DNA of 53,150 bases from an uncultured Fusobacterium sp. (GTDB lineage: Bacteria > Fusobacteriota > Fusobacteriia > Fusobacteriales > Fusobacteriaceae): positions 1-53,150 of the forward strand of contig UQOH01000005.1 of the NCBI GenBank assembly GCA_900542625.1, read 5' to 3'. A program made the translations under genes and the position numbers. How positions within the stretch are numbered: position 1 is the first letter of the stretch; the number at the start of each line of letters is the position of its first letter. Positions 14,644 through 23,154 of this stretch are shown one piece after another. The notes beneath the pieces were generated by a model. It made no database searches. It had not been told where the DNA came from and saw only the letters and a program-made list of their open reading frames with translations.

Positions 14644-15495
14644 ATGAATTCACTTATCGCTATTTCCATAGAACAAGGACTTATATTTGCCGTTCTTGCT
14701 ATCGGAGTATTTATAACATACAAAATACTTGATTTTCCAGATTTGTCAGTGGAAGGAACATTTCCTTTCGGGGCATTCATTTTTGCAAAGTTTGTAACAT
14801 CTGGTTTTGATCCTGTTACAAGCACATTATTATCATTTGTTTTTGGTTCTCTTGCAGGAGTAATCACATATTTTCTTCATATAAAAATGAAAATAGCACC
14901 CATTCTTGCAGGGATATTGACAATGACTATTCTTTATTCAGTGAATTTGAGAATAAATGGAAAAGCAAACATTCCTTTATACAACGATGGTTCAGTATTT
15001 GATTATGGAAATAAAATAGTTGTTCTTATAATAATAGTGATGATTACAAAACTTCTTATGGATATGTTCCTTAAAACAGAAATCGGATATCTTCTGGTTG
15101 CCACTGGAGATAACGAAACTCTTGTTAAGTCACTTGGAGTAAGCTGTGACAAGTTTAAACTTTTAGGTCTTGTTTTATCAAACGGAATTGTAGCAATAAG
15201 TGGAGCGCTTATGGCACAAAGTCAAGGGTTTTCAGATATCAATATGGGAACATCAATAATTGTATCTGCCCTTGCATCAATAATTATCGGAGATACAATT
15301 CTAAAAAAATCAACAAAAATTAAAGGTACAACAAGAGCAATACTTGGAGCAATAAGTTATAAGATTATTGGGGGATTTGCAATAGATTTGGGATTTGCTC
15401 CAACAGACCTTAAGGCAATCAGTGCAATTATAGTTATCGTGTTTATCGGTTATAACAATATGTCATTCTTTAGTTTTAAAAAGAGAGGTAATTAA
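14644..15495 (+). CDS. ABC importer permease (TrpY/HisY type)
   Basis: This 283-residue inner-membrane protein has about eight hydrophobic segments. The opening IEQGLIFAVLAIGVFITYKIL and the following LSVEGTFPFGAF match the branched-chain/TrpY permease group. The C-terminal region SAIIVIVFIGYNNMS is hydrophobic. The start chosen is the ATG at 14644, 6 nt after GAGGGAGC; an in-frame TTG at 14629 would precede the ribosome-binding site. It lies 19 nt after the binding-protein gene and 1 nt before the ATPase gene, forming one transport operon. Confidence 0.88.
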   Translation: MNSLIAISIEQGLIFAVLAIGVFITYKILDFPDLSVEGTFPFGAFIFAKFVTSGFDPVTSTLLSFVFGSLAGVITYFLHIKMKIAPILAGILTMTILYSVNLRINGKANIPLYNDGSVFDYGNKIVVLIIIVMITKLLMDMFLKTEIGYLLVATGDNETLVKSLGVSCDKFKLLGLVLSNGIVAISGALMAQSQGFSDINMGTSIIVSALASIIIGDTILKKSTKIKGTTRAILGAISYKIIGGFAIDLGFAPTDLKAISAIIVIVFIGYNNMSFFSFKKRGN

Positions 15496-15496
15496 G

Positions 15497-16270
15497 ATGC
15501 TTACAATAAAAAATCTGAAAAAAAGTTTTAATGAAGGAACAGAAAATGAAGTGAATATATTTAACGGTTTTAACCTTGAAATAAAAGACAGTGAATTTGT
15601 TGCAATACTTGGTTCAAATGGATGCGGGAAAAGTACTCTGTTTAATCTTATAAGCGGTTCATTAAAAGATAACGGCGGAGATATTGTTCTTGGCGGAGAA
15701 GATATAAGCAGACTTAAAGAGGAAGAGAGAGCATGCAAAATAGGAAAAGTGCATCAGGATCCTTCAATGGGAGTTTCTCCTTCACTTACAATATTAGAAA
15801 ATCTTTCTCTTGCAGCAAAGAAAAGTGAAAAATTTTCTCTTAGAAGACTTATAAGAAAAGATAATGTGGGAAAATTTGTAGAGATTTTAAAAGAACTTGA
15901 TCTGGGGCTTGAAAATAAACTTAATACACAGGTAAAATTTTTATCAGGAGGGCAAAGACAGGCTCTTTCACTTATAATGGCAACATTAAAAAAACCTGAG
16001 CTTTTACTTCTTGATGAGCATACAGCAGCTCTTGATCCTAAGACTTCAAGAATGATAATGTCTAAAACAAAACAGCTTATAGACAAGCAGAAAATAACAG
16101 CTATGATGATTTCTCACAACCTTAGAGATGCTATAAAATATTCAGACAGAATAATAATGCTTGATAAAGGGAAAGTTATTCTTGATGTAAAAAGCAGAGA
16201 TATTACAGAGGGAGAACTTTCAAAAATTTACAGTTCTAAAATGAACAAAGAAACAGCAATGGCAAGTTAA
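15497..16270 (+). CDS. ABC importer ATP-binding protein (TrpZ/HisZ type)
   Basis: This 257-residue ATPase energises the importer. Walker A is GSNGCGKST (about 34-42), the signature is LSGGQRQ, and Walker B is LLLLDEHTAALDP. The usual DEPT is DEHT, a variant typical of this amino-acid subfamily. The H-loop is in MMISHNL. Its start is 1 nt after the permease stop, so translation is coupled. Nothing obvious follows in the operon; a palindromic repeat lies just downstream. Confidence 0.93.
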   Translation: MLTIKNLKKSFNEGTENEVNIFNGFNLEIKDSEFVAILGSNGCGKSTLFNLISGSLKDNGGDIVLGGEDISRLKEEERACKIGKVHQDPSMGVSPSLTILENLSLAAKKSEKFSLRRLIRKDNVGKFVEILKELDLGLENKLNTQVKFLSGGQRQALSLIMATLKKPELLLLDEHTAALDPKTSRMIMSKTKQLIDKQKITAMMISHNLRDAIKYSDRIIMLDKGKVILDVKSRDITEGELSKIYSSKMNKETAMAS

Positions 16271-16301
16271 ATTTCAATACAGGTTGTTAAGTAAAAAATA
16301 A

Positions 16302-16413
16302 GAATAAAATTATCTTGGAAAAAATATCAGCTATTTATATTGTTCGTTCATCTAAAAATGATGAACCTGCTGCATAAATTACGCTGATATTTTTAATTTC
16401 CATAATTTTATTC
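16302..16413. repeat. Palindromic intergenic element, copy B (complete)
   Basis: The ends GAATAAAATTAT (16302-16313) and its complement (16402-16413) bound a 112-bp imperfect hairpin. Inner arms AAAATATCAGC/GCTGATATTTT and a central GTTCATC/GATGAAC hairpin extend it. Bases 16370-16398 are nearly identical to 57-84 at the window start. No coding potential is seen. It lies between the importer operon and the CBS-domain gene. Confidence 0.7.
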
Positions 16414-16541
16414 ACAGGTTTTTATATACTTTTAAATATTTGCTTTTTTTACTGAGAAAAGTATATAATAATGGTATGGTAAATCAATTTAGAAATATTG
16501 AAAATAAAGCCCTGTCAGGTATTTTAACAGGAGGAATAATT

Positions 16542-17867
16542 ATGACAGATATATTTTTTAGAGTAGTGATGATAGTAATACTTATTGGAATGAGTATATT
16601 TTTATCAATGAGTGAAATATCACTGGCATCAGCAAGAAAAATGAAACTTCAGGTAATGAAGGAAAAAGGAGATATTAATGCTGCAAAAGTTTTAGAGGTA
16701 CAGGAAACATCAGGAAACTTTTTTGCTGTGGTGCAGATAGGAACAAATGCAATAGCTATAATGGGTGGTATTGTAGGAGAGAATATAGCAGGTCCTTTCA
16801 TACAATCATTTATTTTAAAATGGCTGCCGGCTTTTTCTTCAAACGCAGACATTATAGGAAAAATAGTTTCATTTATACTGATAACAGGGTTGTTTATTGA
16901 GTTTGCAGACCTTATTCCAAGAAGACTTGCAATGGCAGACCCTGAAAAAATAGCAGTGTCTATAATAAATCCGATGCTGTTTTTCATATGGCTTTTTAAA
17001 CCGTTCATTATTATATTTGAAAGCATAGCCTCTTTTATATGCAGAATTTTTAAAATCAAGCAGGTAAGAAATGATTCAATAACATATGATGATATTTTTG
17101 CAATAGTGGATGCAGGAGCAGAGGCAGGAGTTGTGCAGAAAAAAGAACATTCTTTGATAGAGAATGTTTTTGAACTTGATACAAGATGGGTTTCATCTAT
17201 TATGACAAACAGAAGCGATATAATATACTTTACATTGAAAGAAACAGAAGAGAGCATAAAAGAAAAGATAAGCAACTATCCTCACTCAAAGTTTCTTGTG
17301 TGTCAGGATGAAATAGATTCGGTTATCGGTTATGTAGATTCTAAAAATATTCTTCCGAGAATATTAAAAGGGGAGCTTAGCGGACTTCACGATATAAAAG
17401 AGATAACAAAGACAAATCTTTTAATTCTGCCGAATACTCTTACAATTTCTGAGGCATTGGATAAATTTAATGAGGCAAGAGATGATTTTGCTGTTATCTT
17501 AAATGAATATGGAAATGTTGTAGGGCTTGTAACTTTCTATGATGTTGTAAACACATTAATGGGAGATGTGGTTTATCAGGACCAGGATGAGCAGCAGATA
17601 ATTGCCAGAGGAGAAGGATCTTGGCTTGTAGATGGAGTAACATCAATAGATGATGTTAAAAAAGTTTTGGAAATAGAGGTACTTCCGGAAGAGGCGACTT
17701 ATGAAACAATAGCAGGATTTATGATGTATATGCTTAAGAGCATACCGAAAAAAGCTGCTAAAGTGGAATACGACAACTATACTTTTGAAGTTGTTGATGT
17801 TGACAATTTCAAAATTGATCAGCTTCTTGTAACAAGAAAAGAGGTTGAAAAAACAGAGATAAAATAG
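16542..17867 (+). CDS. CNNM/HlyC-CorC family CBS-domain membrane protein
   Basis: This 441-residue inner-membrane protein begins with a DUF21 (CNNM) domain of about four membrane segments (1-180). Two CBS domains follow (about 195-320, with the family stretch TRWVSSIMTNRSDI) and a C-terminal CorC_HlyC domain (about 345-430). The family is tied to Mg2+ or Co2+ homeostasis; older names such as hemolysin are misleading. The ATG at 16542 follows AGGAGG; an upstream in-frame start would add about 34 residues without a ribosome-binding site. It is monocistronic. Confidence 0.88.
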   Translation: MTDIFFRVVMIVILIGMSIFLSMSEISLASARKMKLQVMKEKGDINAAKVLEVQETSGNFFAVVQIGTNAIAIMGGIVGENIAGPFIQSFILKWLPAFSSNADIIGKIVSFILITGLFIEFADLIPRRLAMADPEKIAVSIINPMLFFIWLFKPFIIIFESIASFICRIFKIKQVRNDSITYDDIFAIVDAGAEAGVVQKKEHSLIENVFELDTRWVSSIMTNRSDIIYFTLKETEESIKEKISNYPHSKFLVCQDEIDSVIGYVDSKNILPRILKGELSGLHDIKEITKTNLLILPNTLTISEALDKFNEARDDFAVILNEYGNVVGLVTFYDVVNTLMGDVVYQDQDEQQIIARGEGSWLVDGVTSIDDVKKVLEIEVLPEEATYETIAGFMMYMLKSIPKKAAKVEYDNYTFEVVDVDNFKIDQLLVTRKEVEKTEIK

Positions 17868-17879
17868 TTTGAATTTCTC

Positions 17880-17908
17880 TTGACGAAAGATACTTAAATA
17901 TATAAAAT
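17880..17908 (+). promoter_or_regulatory. Promoter of the MATE exporter gene
   Basis: TTGACG (17880-17885) and TAAAAT (17903-17908) are 17 nt apart, just after the preceding stop codon. Confidence 0.65.
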
Positions 17909-17949
17909 TGAAATTAATTAATAAAGAATTTAAGGAGATGAGTCGGGAA

Positions 17950-19290
17950 ATGAAAAAATATGAAATTGATATGTGTAATGGACCGTTGTTCCGCAATATG
18001 TTTGCTTTTACAGTTCCATTAATACTTACATGTATTTTGCAGCTCCTTTTCAACGCAGCAGATACAATTGTTGTTGGAAAATTTTCCGGTGAACGTGCAC
18101 TGGCAGCTGTTGGTTCAACAACATCTCTTGTTAATCTGCTTTTGAATCTTGTAATAGGACTTTCTATGGGAGCAGGGGTTGTGGTTGCAAGAAACTATGG
18201 AGCAGGAAAAAAAGTCAGCACAAGAAACAGCATCCGTACTTCTATAGCAGTTGCAGTTATTTCAGGAGCAGTAATGCTTTTTGCAGGACTTTTTCTTTCC
18301 AAGCCTCTTTTAAGACTTATGGGAACTCCTGAGGATATTATAAATCTTTCAGCATTATACATGAAAATATATTTTGTAGGAATGCCTACTATTCTTTTAT
18401 ATAATTTCGGCTCATCAATTTTAAGAGCAGCAGGGGACACAAAACGTCCTCTTTTTATTCTTATGGGAGCAGGAATAGTCAATGTTGTTTTAAACCTTAT
18501 CCTTGTAATTATTTTTCATCTTGGAGTTGTTGGAGTTGCAGTTGCAACTATTGTTTCAGAAACAATATCAGCTTATTTTGTAATAAGGATACTTGTAAAA
18601 GCAGAGGGTGTACTGCATCTCGACTTGAAAAAAATAAAGATTCACAGAAAATCTTTGATAGATATAATTAAAATAGGACTTCCTGCAGGAGCTCAGGGAG
18701 TACTTTTCAATATATCAAATGTTCTTATCCAATCATCTGTAAACTCTTTCGGGTATATGACAATAGCAGGAAATACTGCTGCTGTAACCATAGAGGGATT
18801 TATCTATACTTCAACAAATGCTTTATGCCAGACATCTATGAACTTTACAAGTCAGAATCTTGGAGCAAGAAAATACAGAAGAATAGACTTTATACTTCTA
18901 TATTCAATTTTGAGTACAGTTGTTGTGGGAGCTGTTCTTGGGGTAATAGTTTATATTTTTGGATACGAAATTTTGAAAGTGTGTGTATCAAATGAAGAGG
19001 CTATCTCTTACGGGCTTATCCGTTTGGGAATTGTTGGAATAAGTTACTCACTTTGCGGAATTATGGACGTAACAGTTTCCTCTCTTCGCGGGCTTGGATT
19101 TTCACTGCTGCCTACGATTGTATGTTTGTTTGGAGCATGTGTATTCCGTATTGTGTGGATATTTACAGTTTTCAAAGCTCATCACAGTCTTCGTATTCTT
19201 TATATGTCTTATCCGCTTTCATGGACACTGTCAAGCATTATTCTTATATCAGGATATATGGTTATAAGGAAAAAGACTTTTAGAATATAA
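17950..19290 (+). CDS. MATE family multidrug/cation efflux protein
   Basis: This 446-residue protein with twelve predicted membrane segments belongs to the MATE family, which exports drugs or metabolites in exchange for Na+ or H+. Family features are FTVPLILTCILQLLFNAADTIVVGKFSG in helix 1-2 (as two overlapping motifs) and the mirrored segment IKIGLPAGAQGVLFNISNV at the start of the second half. The ATG at 17950 is preferred because the AAGGAG site at 17932-17937 touches an earlier ATG at 17938. An acetyltransferase gene follows 20 nt later, perhaps in the same transcript. Confidence 0.88.
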   Translation: MKKYEIDMCNGPLFRNMFAFTVPLILTCILQLLFNAADTIVVGKFSGERALAAVGSTTSLVNLLLNLVIGLSMGAGVVVARNYGAGKKVSTRNSIRTSIAVAVISGAVMLFAGLFLSKPLLRLMGTPEDIINLSALYMKIYFVGMPTILLYNFGSSILRAAGDTKRPLFILMGAGIVNVVLNLILVIIFHLGVVGVAVATIVSETISAYFVIRILVKAEGVLHLDLKKIKIHRKSLIDIIKIGLPAGAQGVLFNISNVLIQSSVNSFGYMTIAGNTAAVTIEGFIYTSTNALCQTSMNFTSQNLGARKYRRIDFILLYSILSTVVVGAVLGVIVYIFGYEILKVCVSNEEAISYGLIRLGIVGISYSLCGIMDVTVSSLRGLGFSLLPTIVCLFGACVFRIVWIFTVFKAHHSLRILYMSYPLSWTLSSIILISGYMVIRKKTFRI

Positions 19291-19310
19291 AAATATTATG
19301 GAGAATTACA

Positions 19311-19853
19311 ATGAAAAATGAAATAAAAAGTGAAATAGTTTTTGAAACAGAAAATCTGAAATTCAGAAAGATAAACAAAGATGACTTTAATAATCTTTCT
19401 CCTATATTAAAAGACCCTGAAATTATGTATGCATGGGAGCATGGATTTTCTGATGAAGAGGTATATAACTGGATAGACGAAAATTTAAAAAGATACAGGG
19501 AAGATGGTTTCAGTTATTGTATCGGGATTGAAAAGAAATCGGGAAACATAATAGGAATGATAGGACCTCTTATGGAAAATATAAACGGCGAAAAACAGAT
19601 TGGTGCAGGCTGGATTCTGGATAAAAAATTCTGGGGAAAAGGATATGCAGAAGAGGGAGGAAAAGGAGCAGTAAAATATGCTTTTGAAAAACTTGGAGCA
19701 GAAAAAGTGGTTGCTGCAATAAGAACAGAAAATATTTCTTCAAGAAAAAATGCTGAAAAATTAGGTATGAAAATAGAGGGAAGTTATGTAAAAATTTATC
19801 GCAGCAAAGAGATGGAGCATCTTATTTATGCTATAAATAAAAGCAAAGTATAA
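19311..19853 (+). CDS. GNAT family N-acetyltransferase
   Basis: This 180-residue protein has the RimJ/RimL-type layout: an N-terminal FETENLKFRKINKDD strand, the acetyl-CoA-binding stretch KKFWGKGYAEEGGKGAVKYAF, and a C-terminal RTENISSRKNAEKLGM. These enzymes acetylate protein N-termini, small amines or antibiotics; the substrate cannot be read from sequence. It lies 20 nt after the MATE exporter gene and may be co-transcribed, which is compatible with a joint detoxification role but does not show it. Confidence 0.88.
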   Translation: MKNEIKSEIVFETENLKFRKINKDDFNNLSPILKDPEIMYAWEHGFSDEEVYNWIDENLKRYREDGFSYCIGIEKKSGNIIGMIGPLMENINGEKQIGAGWILDKKFWGKGYAEEGGKGAVKYAFEKLGAEKVVAAIRTENISSRKNAEKLGMKIEGSYVKIYRSKEMEHLIYAINKSKV

Positions 19854-19872
19854 AATAAATGTAATAGAACCG

Positions 19873-19901
19873 TTGACAAATGTCTGAATGTAGACGATAA
19901 T
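19873..19901 (+). promoter_or_regulatory. Promoter of fucO, with an inverted repeat in its spacer
   Basis: TTGACA (19873-19878) and GATAAT (19896-19901) are 17 nt apart. The spacer holds GTCT, six bases, AGAC, a small possible operator. Confidence 0.72.
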
Positions 19902-19960
19902 AAGGTAGGATGTTTAAAAATGTTGTTTTTTAAAATAATTACTTTAAGGAGGCATTATCA

Positions 19961-21109
19961 ATGGCAAACAGATTTGTTTTAAACAAAATTTCTTATCATG
20001 GAAAAGGGGCTATAGCTCATATTAAAGAAGAGGTTGAGGCAAGAGGACTTAAAAAAGCTTTTGTATGTTCAGACCCTGATTTAATAAAATTTAATGTAAC
20101 TAAAAAAGTAACTGATATATTAGATGAAGCTGGATTCCCTTATGAAATATACAGCGAAATCAAACCTAACCCAACAATAGAAAATGTTCAGACAGGTGTT
20201 GAGGCATTTAAAAAATCTGGTGCAGATTACATAATTGCTATTGGAGGAGGTTCTTCAATAGATACAGCAAAAGCAATAGGAATTATTATTAATAACCCTG
20301 AATTTGCTGATGTAAGAAGTCTTGAAGGTGTTGCTCCAACTAAAAATGATGCTGTTCTTACAATAGCAGTTCCTACAACAGCGGGAACAGCAGCAGAAGT
20401 AACAATCAACTATGTTATAACAGACGTTGAAAAAAGCAGAAAAATGGTTTGTGTAGACGTACACGATATCCCATTAATTGCTGTAATTGACCCTGACATG
20501 ATGGCATCTATGCCTAAAGGACTTACAGCATCAACAGGAATGGATGCTCTTACACATGCTATCGAAGGATATATTACAAAAGGAGCATGGGAATTATCAG
20601 ATATGTTCCACTTAAAAGCTATTGAATTAATTTCTAAATCTCTTCGTGGTGCAGTTGAAAACACTGATGAAGGAAGAGAGGGAATGGCTCTTGGACAATA
20701 TGTTGCAGGTATGGGATTCTCAAACGTAGGACTTGGAATAGTTCACTCTATGGCTCATCCTCTTGGGGCTTACTATGACACTCCTCACGGAATTGCAAAT
20801 GCAATAATTCTTCCAACAATAATGGAATACAACGCTCCGTTTACTGGAGATAAATATAAATATATAGCACAGGCTATGGGTGTTGAAGGAACAGAAAACA
20901 TGACACAGGAAGAATATAGAAAAGCTGCTGTTGATGCAGTTAAGAAACTTTCTTCTGATGTAGGAATTGCTCCTAATCTTGTAGGAATAGTTAAAGAGGA
21001 AGATATTCCTGCTCTTGCACAATCTGCTTTTGATGATGCATGCCGTCCTGGAAACCCAAGAGATACATCTCCTGAAGAAATAGCAGAACTATACAGAAAA
21101 TTAGTATAA
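19961..21109 (+). CDS. fucO: Lactaldehyde reductase / group III iron-dependent alcohol dehydrogenase
   Basis: This 382-residue enzyme closely follows E. coli FucO along its whole length: start MANRFVLN, the NAD-binding GGGSSIDTAKA, PTTAGTAAEVTINYVITD and NTPHG-like DTPHGIANAI. Metal ligands corresponding to D196, H200, H263 and H277 of FucO are at 195, 199, 262 and 276. It reduces L-lactaldehyde to 1,2-propanediol with NADH, and related members handle other short aldehydes. No fucose or rhamnose genes are nearby, so it may serve general aldehyde or redox disposal. AAGGAGG precedes the ATG. Confidence 0.92.
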   Translation: MANRFVLNKISYHGKGAIAHIKEEVEARGLKKAFVCSDPDLIKFNVTKKVTDILDEAGFPYEIYSEIKPNPTIENVQTGVEAFKKSGADYIIAIGGGSSIDTAKAIGIIINNPEFADVRSLEGVAPTKNDAVLTIAVPTTAGTAAEVTINYVITDVEKSRKMVCVDVHDIPLIAVIDPDMMASMPKGLTASTGMDALTHAIEGYITKGAWELSDMFHLKAIELISKSLRGAVENTDEGREGMALGQYVAGMGFSNVGLGIVHSMAHPLGAYYDTPHGIANAIILPTIMEYNAPFTGDKYKYIAQAMGVEGTENMTQEEYRKAAVDAVKKLSSDVGIAPNLVGIVKEEDIPALAQSAFDDACRPGNPRDTSPEEIAELYRKLV

Positions 21110-21117
21110 TATAAAAT

Positions 21118-21171
21118 AAAACCAGAGAGTATAAAGCTTATAAACTTATATTCTCTGGTTTATTAATTTTT
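21118..21171. terminator. Bidirectional terminator between fucO and the MarR gene
   Basis: AAACCAGAGA with ATAA (21118-21134) pairs with TTAT and TCTCTGGTTT (about 21147-21162), giving a long stem with one bulge and T-rich flanks on the plus strand. The convergent MarR gene ends at its edge. Confidence 0.8.
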
Positions 21172-21714
21172 TTATTTTTTGCTGTTATCCAGCATCTCTG
21201 TAAATTCGTCCATCACTTTATAAAATGATACAATTTCTTCCACAGAGCATTTTTTTCTCAATTTTTTTATTGTTTTTATAATATCGATATTATCATAATG
21301 CTTATGATATAAAGTAAATTTTTTAGCTTTTTCAGTAGGATACAGGTGAAAAAATTTAGCATTAATAGGAGAAATTTCTCTATTAACATATCCTTTTTTA
21401 ATTAATTTTTTTATAGTCTGAGATATTGCACTTGGTGTTTTTTTCCATTTTCCTGCCAGTTCTGATACAGTAATCTGTGGGTTATCAACAATATCTAATA
21501 GTATATGTGCTTCGACCATGCTTAATTCTTCTTCGTTAGAATTATAATTTTGAAGCTTATTAGAGTAACTGTTATAAGCCAGAATAAACTTATACAAAAT
21601 ACTGAAATTTTTATTCAATATTTCAAAGTTTTTTTCAATTTCTTGAGGATTTTCATTATCCTCTACATGCATATTTAATATATTTTCTATTTCTTTAGAA
21701 CTTATGTTCCCCAT
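21172..21714 (-). CDS. MarR family transcriptional regulator
   Basis: This 180-residue protein has a winged helix: TVSELAGKWKKTPSAISQTI is the recognition region (about 83-102) and KKGYVNREISPINAK the wing. The N-terminal 65 residues are longer than in minimal MarR proteins and helical. It is transcribed divergently from a cystathionine beta-lyase-like gene, 235 bp apart, so that gene and the following permease are its likely targets. The inducer is unknown. Confidence 0.85.
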   Translation of the reverse strand: MGNISSKEIENILNMHVEDNENPQEIEKNFEILNKNFSILYKFILAYNSYSNKLQNYNSNEEELSMVEAHILLDIVDNPQITVSELAGKWKKTPSAISQTIKKLIKKGYVNREISPINAKFFHLYPTEKAKKFTLYHKHYDNIDIIKTIKKLRKKCSVEEIVSFYKVMDEFTEMLDNSKK

Positions 21715-21862
21715 AATTTTTCTCCCTTTTCAAATCTATTTTAAATTTTATCACAAACATAAAAATAAAACAACATTCTATGATTTTTAATATTTTTTGA
21801 ACTTTTTTAAAAGTATTTTTCTTTAAAAAGAACACTATTTTTGAAAATGATATAAAATTAAC

Positions 21863-21891
21863 TTTACAAAAATATTTTTTTATATTATACT
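21863..21891 (+). promoter_or_regulatory. Promoter of the malY-like operon
   Basis: TTTACA (21863-21868) and TATACT (21886-21891) are 17 nt apart. The leader contains TTAAG/CTTAA and the region upstream (21780-21850) is rich in T/A inverted repeats where the divergent MarR protein could bind, but I could not define one site. Confidence 0.65.
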
Positions 21892-21949
21892 TAACCTATA
21901 AAATAATTAAGCAGCTTAAATATATGAGTTAATTTTTTAAGGAGGGAAA

Positions 21950-23134
21950 ATGAAATACGATTTTGAAACTTTATTATCAAGAAAAAATCAAGGTTCATAT
22001 AAATGGGAGCAGATGTATGAAATAAATCCAAATGTAGGAGAAGATGTAGTTCCGCTTTCTGTAGCTGATATGGAAATAAAAACAGCTCCGGAAATTGTGG
22101 AAGGACTTAAGAATTTTTTGGATAATGCTATTTTAGGATATACAGGACCATATCCAGATTTTATCAATGCAGTTAAGAACTGGTGTGAAAAACGTTATGG
22201 ATATACTTTTGATAAAAAATCACTTATTAATACTCCGGGAGTTGTAAATGCTTTTTATGGAGCAGTAAATGCTTTTACAGAAAAAGGTGATGGAGTTGTA
22301 ATATTTAGACCTGTTTATTATCCATTCTCTATGGCTATAGAAGAAAATGAAAGAGAATTAATAAACTGTTCTCTTATTGAAAAAGACGGATATTATACTA
22401 TTGACTTTGAAAAGTTTGATGAAATATCAAAAGATCCTAAAGTAAAATTATTAATCTTCTGTAACCCTCATAATCCTGTAGGAAGAGTATGGAGCAGAGA
22501 AGAATTAACAAGACTTGCTGAAATCTGTGTAAAAAATAATGTTGTTGTTGTTTCTGATGAAATTCACTGTGATTTAATTATGCCCGGACATAAATTTACA
22601 AGTATGATGACAATTAAAAATGGAATAGAAAATCTGCTTATTACTTGTTTTGCTCCTTCTAAAACATTTAACCTAGCAGGACTTGCTACATCAAATATTA
22701 TTGTTCCAAACGAAGAGTTAAGAAACAAATATTTTAAAACTCTTTCTCTTATGAAAAATACAATGGTAAATGTTTTAGGGTATAAAGCATGTGAAATTGC
22801 ATACAATGAATGTGAAGAGTGGGTTAAAGAACTGCTTCAGGTTTTAGATACAAACCAAAGAATGGTAAAAAAATTCTTTGATGAAAAATTCCCTAAAATC
22901 AAAGCTCCGCTGCTAGAAGGAACATATTTAATGTGGATTGATTTCAGAGCACTGGGATTATCAAATGAAGAATTGGAAAAGTTTATGCAGACAAAAGCAG
23001 AGCTTTTCACTGATGAAGGATATATTTTCGGGGAAGAAGGAAATGGTTTTGAGAGAATAAATTTAGCAGCTCCTACTTATGTTATTGAAAAAACGTTGGC
23101 AAGACTTGAGAAAGCTTTAAAAGATATTTATTAA
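21950..23134 (+). CDS. MalY/PatB-type PLP C-S lyase (cystathionine beta-lyase)
   Basis: This 394-residue fold-type I aminotransferase-like enzyme resembles MalY/PatB, which cleaves cystathionine or cysteine to a thiol or H2S, pyruvate and ammonia. The start of the family is recognisable (PLSVADMEIKTAPEI), as are the CNPHNPVGRVW and SDEIHCDL stretches. The PLP lysine is Lys238 in FAPSKTFNLAG. GGAGG precedes the ATG. An APC amino-acid permease follows 20 nt later, so the pair likely imports and degrades a sulfur amino acid. Such activity would contribute to H2S production, which is common in fusobacteria. Confidence 0.88.
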   Translation: MKYDFETLLSRKNQGSYKWEQMYEINPNVGEDVVPLSVADMEIKTAPEIVEGLKNFLDNAILGYTGPYPDFINAVKNWCEKRYGYTFDKKSLINTPGVVNAFYGAVNAFTEKGDGVVIFRPVYYPFSMAIEENERELINCSLIEKDGYYTIDFEKFDEISKDPKVKLLIFCNPHNPVGRVWSREELTRLAEICVKNNVVVVSDEIHCDLIMPGHKFTSMMTIKNGIENLLITCFAPSKTFNLAGLATSNIIVPNEELRNKYFKTLSLMKNTMVNVLGYKACEIAYNECEEWVKELLQVLDTNQRMVKKFFDEKFPKIKAPLLEGTYLMWIDFRALGLSNEELEKFMQTKAELFTDEGYIFGEEGNGFERINLAAPTYVIEKTLARLEKALKDIY

Positions 23135-23154
23135 GCAAATAAATGGAGGGAGAA

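Noticed and set aside
16649..17275. Minus-strand open frame of 208 codons
   Set aside because: Antisense shadow of the CBS-domain gene with no ribosome-binding site or recognisable motif.
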